Source: Dermatophagoides farinae (lineage: Eukaryota > Arthropoda > Arachnida > Sarcoptiformes > Pyroglyphidae). Taken from it: a DNA stretch of 64,000 bases. The notes under the pieces are model-generated. The model was not told the origin of the DNA, did not search any database, and was given only the letters and a program-made list of their open reading frames with translations. The stretch lies in contig NC_134683.1 of the NCBI RefSeq assembly GCF_024713945.1, forward strand, positions 1,602,501 through 1,666,500, given 5' to 3'. The position numbers were made by a program, and so were the translations under genes. The first letter of the stretch is position 1; each line of letters opens with the position of its first letter. This document shows positions 59,424 through 64,000 of the stretch, piece after piece.

Positions 59424-59785
59424 TTTTAAAATGGTTATGAGAATATTGATATTTTGGTGTCAACGTTGGATTTTTTTTTTTTTTTTTTGATTAATGATTT
59501 GTATTGATCAATGGAAATCAATATCATTTATATACTATTCAATTATGGTGACATCGATTAATCAATTGATTGATCCATGATTGTTTGCGTCAATATGCTA
59601 TCAATAGCACATCTCTAATCTACGCATCACAAATCTACACACAAAGATAGACATAATCAATTGTATCATCACTTTTTTTTAGTTTTAAACAACAATAAAA
59701 AAAATAGAAATTTAATAGCAAAAAAAAATATTTCAATGATAAGATAACAATAACTTTTTATATGATTTCATTTTGTTTTCTTGGA
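59424..59785. other. Intergenic region between the allergen-like gene and the seven-domain peritrophin
   Basis: A/T-rich spacer carrying the allergen-like gene's promoter and the 3' flank of the larger peritrophin gene. No other feature was seen. Confidence 0.6.
59527..59534 (-). promoter_or_regulatory. TATA box of the group-23-like gene
   Basis: TATATAAA on the minus strand about 105 bp upstream of the start codon, leaving a short leader of ~75 nt. This is a classic spacing for a highly expressed gene. Confidence 0.5.
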
Positions 59786-61688
59786 TTATGGTCGAACACA
59801 ATCAGTTAAATGATCGCAATTCAAAATTGCCTGATTCCATTGAGTGCCATTAGCACATGTCTTTTCATAGGCAATTCCGTTACCACATTGGTAAAACATC
59901 CAACAATTTTCATGTGGATAATATCCATTGGATTCAGGACATTCAAATTGATTATGAGAAGTTGTTGTTGTTTCATTCTCAGTAGTTGTTTCCGTATCTT
60001 GATCATCATCATCATTATTATTATCATCGGAGATAGTTGTCAAATCGATTTCGGTTGTTATTTCTACCGTAGTCGTTTCTTCTTCATTTTCATTGTTTGA
60101 TGTTGTCGTTTCTTCTTCATTTTCATTGTTTGATGTTGTCGTTTCATTGTCTTGTACATCGTTGGTTGTTGTCTCATCCATATCGGGTCGTACACAATCA
60201 GTCAAATGGTCACAGGTTAAAATTGTCTGATTCCATTGAGTGCCTTTTGGACACGTCATTTCATAGGCAATTCCGTTACCACATTGGTAGAACATCCAAC
60301 AATTTTCATGTTCATAATATCCAGATGGTTCAGGGCATTGAAAACCGCCTTCAGTGGTTGTTTCCGATTCCGTGCTGGATTCCATGGTTGTAGTTTCATC
60401 ATCGTTGTCGTTATCATTAGATGTTGTCGATTCTTGTTCTGTTGTCGATTCCACAGTCGTAGTTTCATCATCGTTGTCGTTATCATTAGATGTTGTCGTT
60501 TCTTGTTCTGTTCGATTCAATGGTTGTAGTTTCGTTGTCGTTATCATTAGATGTTGTCGTTTCTTGTTCTGTTGTCGATTCAATGGTTGTAGTTTCTTCG
60601 TCATTCGAATCGGTTGTTGTTTCATCCATATCGGGTCGTACACAATCAGTCAAATGGTCGCAGGTTAAAATTGTCTGATTCCATTGAGTGCCTTTTGGGC
60701 ATGTCATTTCATAAGCAATGCCATTTCCACATTGGTAGAACATCCAACAATTTTCATGTTCATAATATCCAGATGGTTCAGGGCATTGAAAACCACCTTC
60801 AGTGGTTGTTTCCGATTCTGTGCTGGATTCAATGGTTGTAGTTTCATCATCGTTGTCGTTATCATTAGATGTCGTGGTTTCTTGTTCTGTTGTCGATTCC
60901 ACAGTCGTGGTTTCATCGTCATAGTCGTTAGAAGTGGTTGTTTCTTGTTCTGTTGTCGATTCCATAGTTGTAGTTTCATCATCGTTGTCGTTATCATTAG
61001 ATGTTGTTGTTTCTTGTTCTGTTGTTGATTCAATGGTTGTAGTTTCTTCGTCATTCGAATCGGTTGTTGTTTCATCCATATCGGGTCGTACACAATCAGT
61101 CAAATGGTCGCAGGTTAAAATTGTCTGATTCCATTGAGTGCCTTTTGGGCACGTCATTTCATAAGCAATGCCATTTCCACATTGGTAGAACATCCAACAA
61201 TTTTCATGTTCATAATATCCAGATGGTTCAGGGCATTGAAAACCACCTTTAGTGGTTGTTTCCGATTCTGTGCTGGATTCAATGGTTGTAGTTTCATCAT
61301 CGTTGTCGTTATCATTAAATGTCGTGGTTTCTTGTTCTGTTGTCGATTCCACAGTCGTGGTTTCATCATCGTTGTTGTTATCATTAGATGTCGTGGTTTC
61401 TTGTTCTGTTGTCGATTCCACAGTCGTAGTTTCATCATCGTTGTCGTTATCATTAGATGTCGTTTCTTGTTCTGTTGTCGATTCCATAGTTGTGGTTTCG
61501 TTGACATCATCATCATCGTTTGATGTTGTCGATTCTTGTTCGGTAGTTGATTCTATTGTTGTAGTTTCATTATCATCATCATCATCATCGTTATTCGATG
61601 TTGTTGACTCAATGGTTGTGGTTTCTTTGTCGTCTTCATTGTTTGAAGTTGTCGATTCTTGTACGGTAGTTGATTTCATTGTTGTAGT

Positions 61689-61720
<32 letters not shown>

Positions 61721-62741
61721 TCGATGTGGTTGACTTAATGGTCGTGGATCTAATTGTGGTAGGAGTTGATGTAGTGGGCATTGTAGTTGTTGTTTGATTA
61801 TGATTCGATGTTGTTGTAGTTCCACCGATATCAGGTCGTTCACAATCACTCAAATGATCGCAAGTCAAAATTGCCTGATTCCATTGAGTTCCTTTTGGAC
61901 AAACCATTTCATATCCGATTCCATTACCACATTGATAGAACATCCAACAATTTTCATGTGGAAAATACCCAGCTGGTTCTGGACAACTGTATCCTAATGC
62001 TGGTCTTGGACAATCGTATATTGGAACACAATCTTGTTGATTTTCATCGAATTGTGTACTTTTTGGACATGTCATTTCAATGGCATTCCATTGTGTGCAT
62101 TGATAGTATTTATAACATTCTTTATGTTTAAATCGGCCATTTGCTTTCGGACATTCAAAACGAGAATTATCTGATTTACGGGTTGTAGTTGAAGCTCGTG
62201 TTGTTGTCGTTGTTTGCCTTAGGGTCGTTGTCGGAGCCCGAGTTGTTGTTGTTGGTCGACGGGTTGTAGTTGTTGGTCGACTTGTTGTGGTTGTTGGTCT
62301 TAGGGTCGTTGTCGGAGCCCGTGTTGTTGTTGTTGGCTTTAAGGTCGTTGTCGGAGCCCGAGTTGTTGTTGTTGGTCGACGGGTTGTGGTTGTTGGTCGA
62401 CTGGTTGTGGTTGTTGGTCGACGGGTTGTGGTTGTTGGTCGACTGGTTGTGGTTGTTGGACGACGGGTTGTGGTTGTTGGTCTTCGAGTAGTTGTCGGAA
62501 AAAACGATGGTCGTTCACAATCGGTGAGCCATCGACAAGTAAGAATTCGTTGATCCCATTGTGTAAACGGTGGACAAGTGATTACATGCGGTGTATACCA
62601 TGAACATTGATAAAATTGCCAACAATTTTCATGTTCATAATAACCAAATGGTTGTGGACATTTAAATTTACCAGCATCAACATCATTCGGTACGAATGAA
62701 ACAATGATTATGATGATGGATAAAGCTATGATTGCTTTCAT
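59786..62741 (-). CDS. Mucin-like peritrophin with seven CBM14 domains (frame broken by 2-bp deletion)
   Basis: The start is the ATG at 62741 (signal peptide MKAIIALSIIIIIVSFVPND); the frame runs further upstream only to a TTG. Five CBM14 domains follow: KFKCPQPFGYYEHENCWQFY, RFECPKANGRFKHKECYKYY, GYSCPEPAGYFPHENCWMFY, and two GFQCPEPSGYYEHENCWMFY. The frame then hits a TAA at 60486-60488 because, near 60511, one repeat unit has TCGAACAGAAC where its sisters have TCGACAACAGAAC (2 bp missing). In the shifted frame two further intact CBM14 domains continue to the TAA at 59786-59788. Linkers are Thr-rich (TTTRRP units N-terminally, ETTTxESTTEQE units later), i.e. mucin-like. Expected role: cross-linking chitin in the peritrophic matrix. 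The break may be an assembly error in a repeat, a real truncating allele, or a recent mutation. Confidence 0.82.
60541..61440 (-). repeat. Two ~450-bp tandem units, each a CBM14 domain plus linker
   Basis: 60541-60990 and 60991-61440 are nearly identical at a 450-bp offset, each coding one CBM14 domain and ETTT/EST linkers. A third, less exact unit lies at ~60100-60540 with a 448-bp offset, which reflects the frame-breaking deletion. Confidence 0.85.
62200..62505 (-). repeat. Coding TTTRRP/TTTSRP repeat
   Basis: In-frame units of 21 bp encoding (T)TTT(R/S)RP with APTTTLRP variants, in the linker between the first and second CBM14 domains. The repeat also creates meaningless open frames on the plus strand. 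Confidence 0.85.
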
Positions 62742-63688
62742 CCTTTTTTTCGAATGATTAATTAACAATTACAAAAAAGCTGATTAATTTGTCGATTTAT
62801 TTTTGGAATTATGATTAAAAACTTAATTAGTAATGATGATATGGTTACAAATTTTTTCGGTCATTTTTATATTAAAAAAAAATTAAAATCCAGAAAAAAA
62901 AACAACAACAACAACAAAAGACAATGAATTACATCGAAATTAATTATTATCCCATTGATGCATTTGTGATGTAATTTATTATTTTATGATCCATATATTT
63001 TTTTTTGTTTTGCATCTTGTTATAATCCATAAATGGATGTTTTTTTCCGTTGACAATCGTTGCAAACAATTGATAATGAATTTCATTTGAAATTTGTAAG
63101 CCATTAAAATGTAATACAACAACAACAACAACAACAATTAGCGAACCACATAGTTTATTCACGTGGTTTTTTTTTGTTTCTGGTTTTTAATCGATTACTA
63201 TTTTTGAAAAACGGGTGAAAAACAGGTTTGTACCCTGTTTTTTTTTGTCAGCAGAAAAAAATGCCATAAATTATTAAATCATTCATACCAAAATTGGTCA
63301 TAAATAGATCAAAATTTTTGATCATGACATTTGTCCATAATCCAATACAATTACCGCATACAAACGGATCATATCGTGTATAGATTATATGCGAAACCGA
63401 CATGTCCGTAATGTTTTACGTTTGATAATTATGACAAAACGGTTTGTATGATAACAAATGATTTTCAGTTGTTGATTGCAAAAAATGGATTGCACTCATT
63501 TTTTTTTGTTATTTTATTTTTATTACACTAAAAAAAACGGTACTCATTATTATTTTCAAGAGGATTAATCTAGAATTTTTATTATCACGTGAAAACATAA
63601 TGCCATGATATCATTATAATTGATTTATTATTGTGACCAAGTAAAAAAAAAAATAAAACTTGTTGATAATAATGGTAATAAAAATTGA
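62742..63688. other. Intergenic region between the peritrophin and adenosine kinase genes
   Basis: A/T-rich with an (ACA)n run at ~63119-63136 and several T-runs. It holds the peritrophin promoter and the 3' flank of adenosine kinase. No coding gene recognised. Confidence 0.6.
62864..62871 (-). promoter_or_regulatory. Candidate TATA box of the seven-domain peritrophin
   Basis: TATAAAAA on the minus strand about 123 bp upstream of the start codon, similar spacing to the neighbouring allergen-like gene. Confidence 0.4.
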
Positions 63689-64000
63689 TCAATTTGATAA
63701 TCGAAGTTCGTTGGATTCGGGCAATGTACAACCACAACATCGTATCACCTGTTGTGCTGCATATGTGCCAGCATTGATGCAATCGATCATTGAATGTCCG
63801 GTCAGATGGTAGGCAAGAAATCCGCCAACAAATGCATCTCCAGAACCATTAGTATCGATAATCTCACCGGTTGGTATTGATGGTACAGGAAATTTTTGAA
63901 CAAAAGAATTGGTTGATACAACAATGATTTCGTCTGGTCCTTGTGTAATGATCACTGTGCGATTGGTTTTCTTTGATTCCAGATGGGCCATTTTTTCCAC
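63689..64000 (-). CDS. Adk: Adenosine kinase, C-terminal part (runs off the window)
   Basis: 103 C-terminal codons ending at TGA (63691-63689); the frame is open to the window edge and the first codon is GTG, so the start lies outside. The PfkB signature DTNGSGDAFVGGFL carries the catalytic Asp and the anion-hole Gly-x-Gly-Asp. Flanking blocks TVIITQGPDEIIV, INAGTYAAQQVIRCCGCTLP match adenosine kinase of the ribokinase fold. The enzyme phosphorylates adenosine to AMP in purine salvage, in cytosol or nucleus. No intron is seen in this part. Confidence 0.94.
   Translation of the reverse strand: MEKMAHLESKKTNRTVIITQGPDEIIVVSTNSFVQKFPVPSIPTGEIIDTNGSGDAFVGGFLAYHLTGHSMIDCINAGTYAAQQVIRCCGCTLPESNELRLSN

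Noticed and set aside
60097-62553. Many plus-strand frames opposite the peritrophin gene (e.g. 61252-61797, 62287-62553)
   Set aside because: They are antisense readings of the Thr-rich repeats and CBM14 modules, giving Val/Ser or Leu/Trp periodic strings.

Overview
The window is arthropod nuclear DNA, almost certainly from a house dust mite of the genus Dermatophagoides (D. farinae is the best guess). It is strongly AT-rich and full of microsatellites, with short introns of about 60-100 bp bounded by GT/AG. Its gene content fits a mite: an arthropod-type ABCH transporter, an ecdysteroid-pathway mitochondrial P450, and a secreted peritrophin whose signal peptide and chitin-binding domain look like the group 23 dust-mite allergen. 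No bacterial operon, CRISPR, rRNA or convincing tRNA was seen.

Layout. 1-12.8 kb holds a cluster of intronless seven-TM gustatory-receptor-like genes (five apparently intact or partial, one 5'-truncated and inverted, one C-terminal scrap). A 2.18 kb hAT-type element with a perfect 8-bp target duplication interrupts it, and relics of the neighbouring gene's first exon and intron are scattered in it. 12.9-14.1 kb is a phosphotriesterase-related (PTER) gene in three exons. 15.1-17.7 kb (minus) is a seven-exon mitochondrial P450 of the CYP315A1/Shadow type. 17.7-26.4 kb is a gene desert of simple repeats. 26.4-28.6 kb (minus) is an ABCH half-transporter, divergent from an Orai calcium-channel gene (29.2-30.1 kb, plus). 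30.1-40.6 kb is a second desert. 40.6-49.5 kb is a ten-exon gene for a predicted 2,630-residue class C GPCR. 52.5-57.9 kb is a long ABCC (MRP-type) transporter. 58.0-62.7 kb (minus) is a cluster of three secreted CBM14 (peritrophin-A) genes: a small one, the group-23-like allergen with an expanded Thr/Pro linker, and a mucin-like protein with seven CBM14 domains whose frame is broken by a 2-bp deletion. The window ends inside an adenosine kinase gene (minus).

The most unusual object is the GPCR. Splice junctions that keep frame join four successive Venus-flytrap (ANF-receptor/mGluR-like) modules, each about 500 residues and each closed by a short cysteine cluster, to one class C seven-TM domain. 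I know of no characterised receptor with four such modules on one chain, but I could not search. Other points of interest are the hAT element, whose interior is two facing arrays of one ~56-bp satellite (a natural fold-back), a paralogous empty site that orders the insertion after a gene duplication, and the broken peritrophin reading frame.

The genes are not one pathway. Themes are chemosensation and signalling (GR-like cluster, giant class C receptor), moulting-hormone synthesis (CYP315A1-like), membrane transport and calcium entry (ABCH, ABCC, Orai), and gut or cuticle chitin matrix (CBM14 cluster). All exon models were built by eye from frame, splice consensus and family resemblance, without transcript data.
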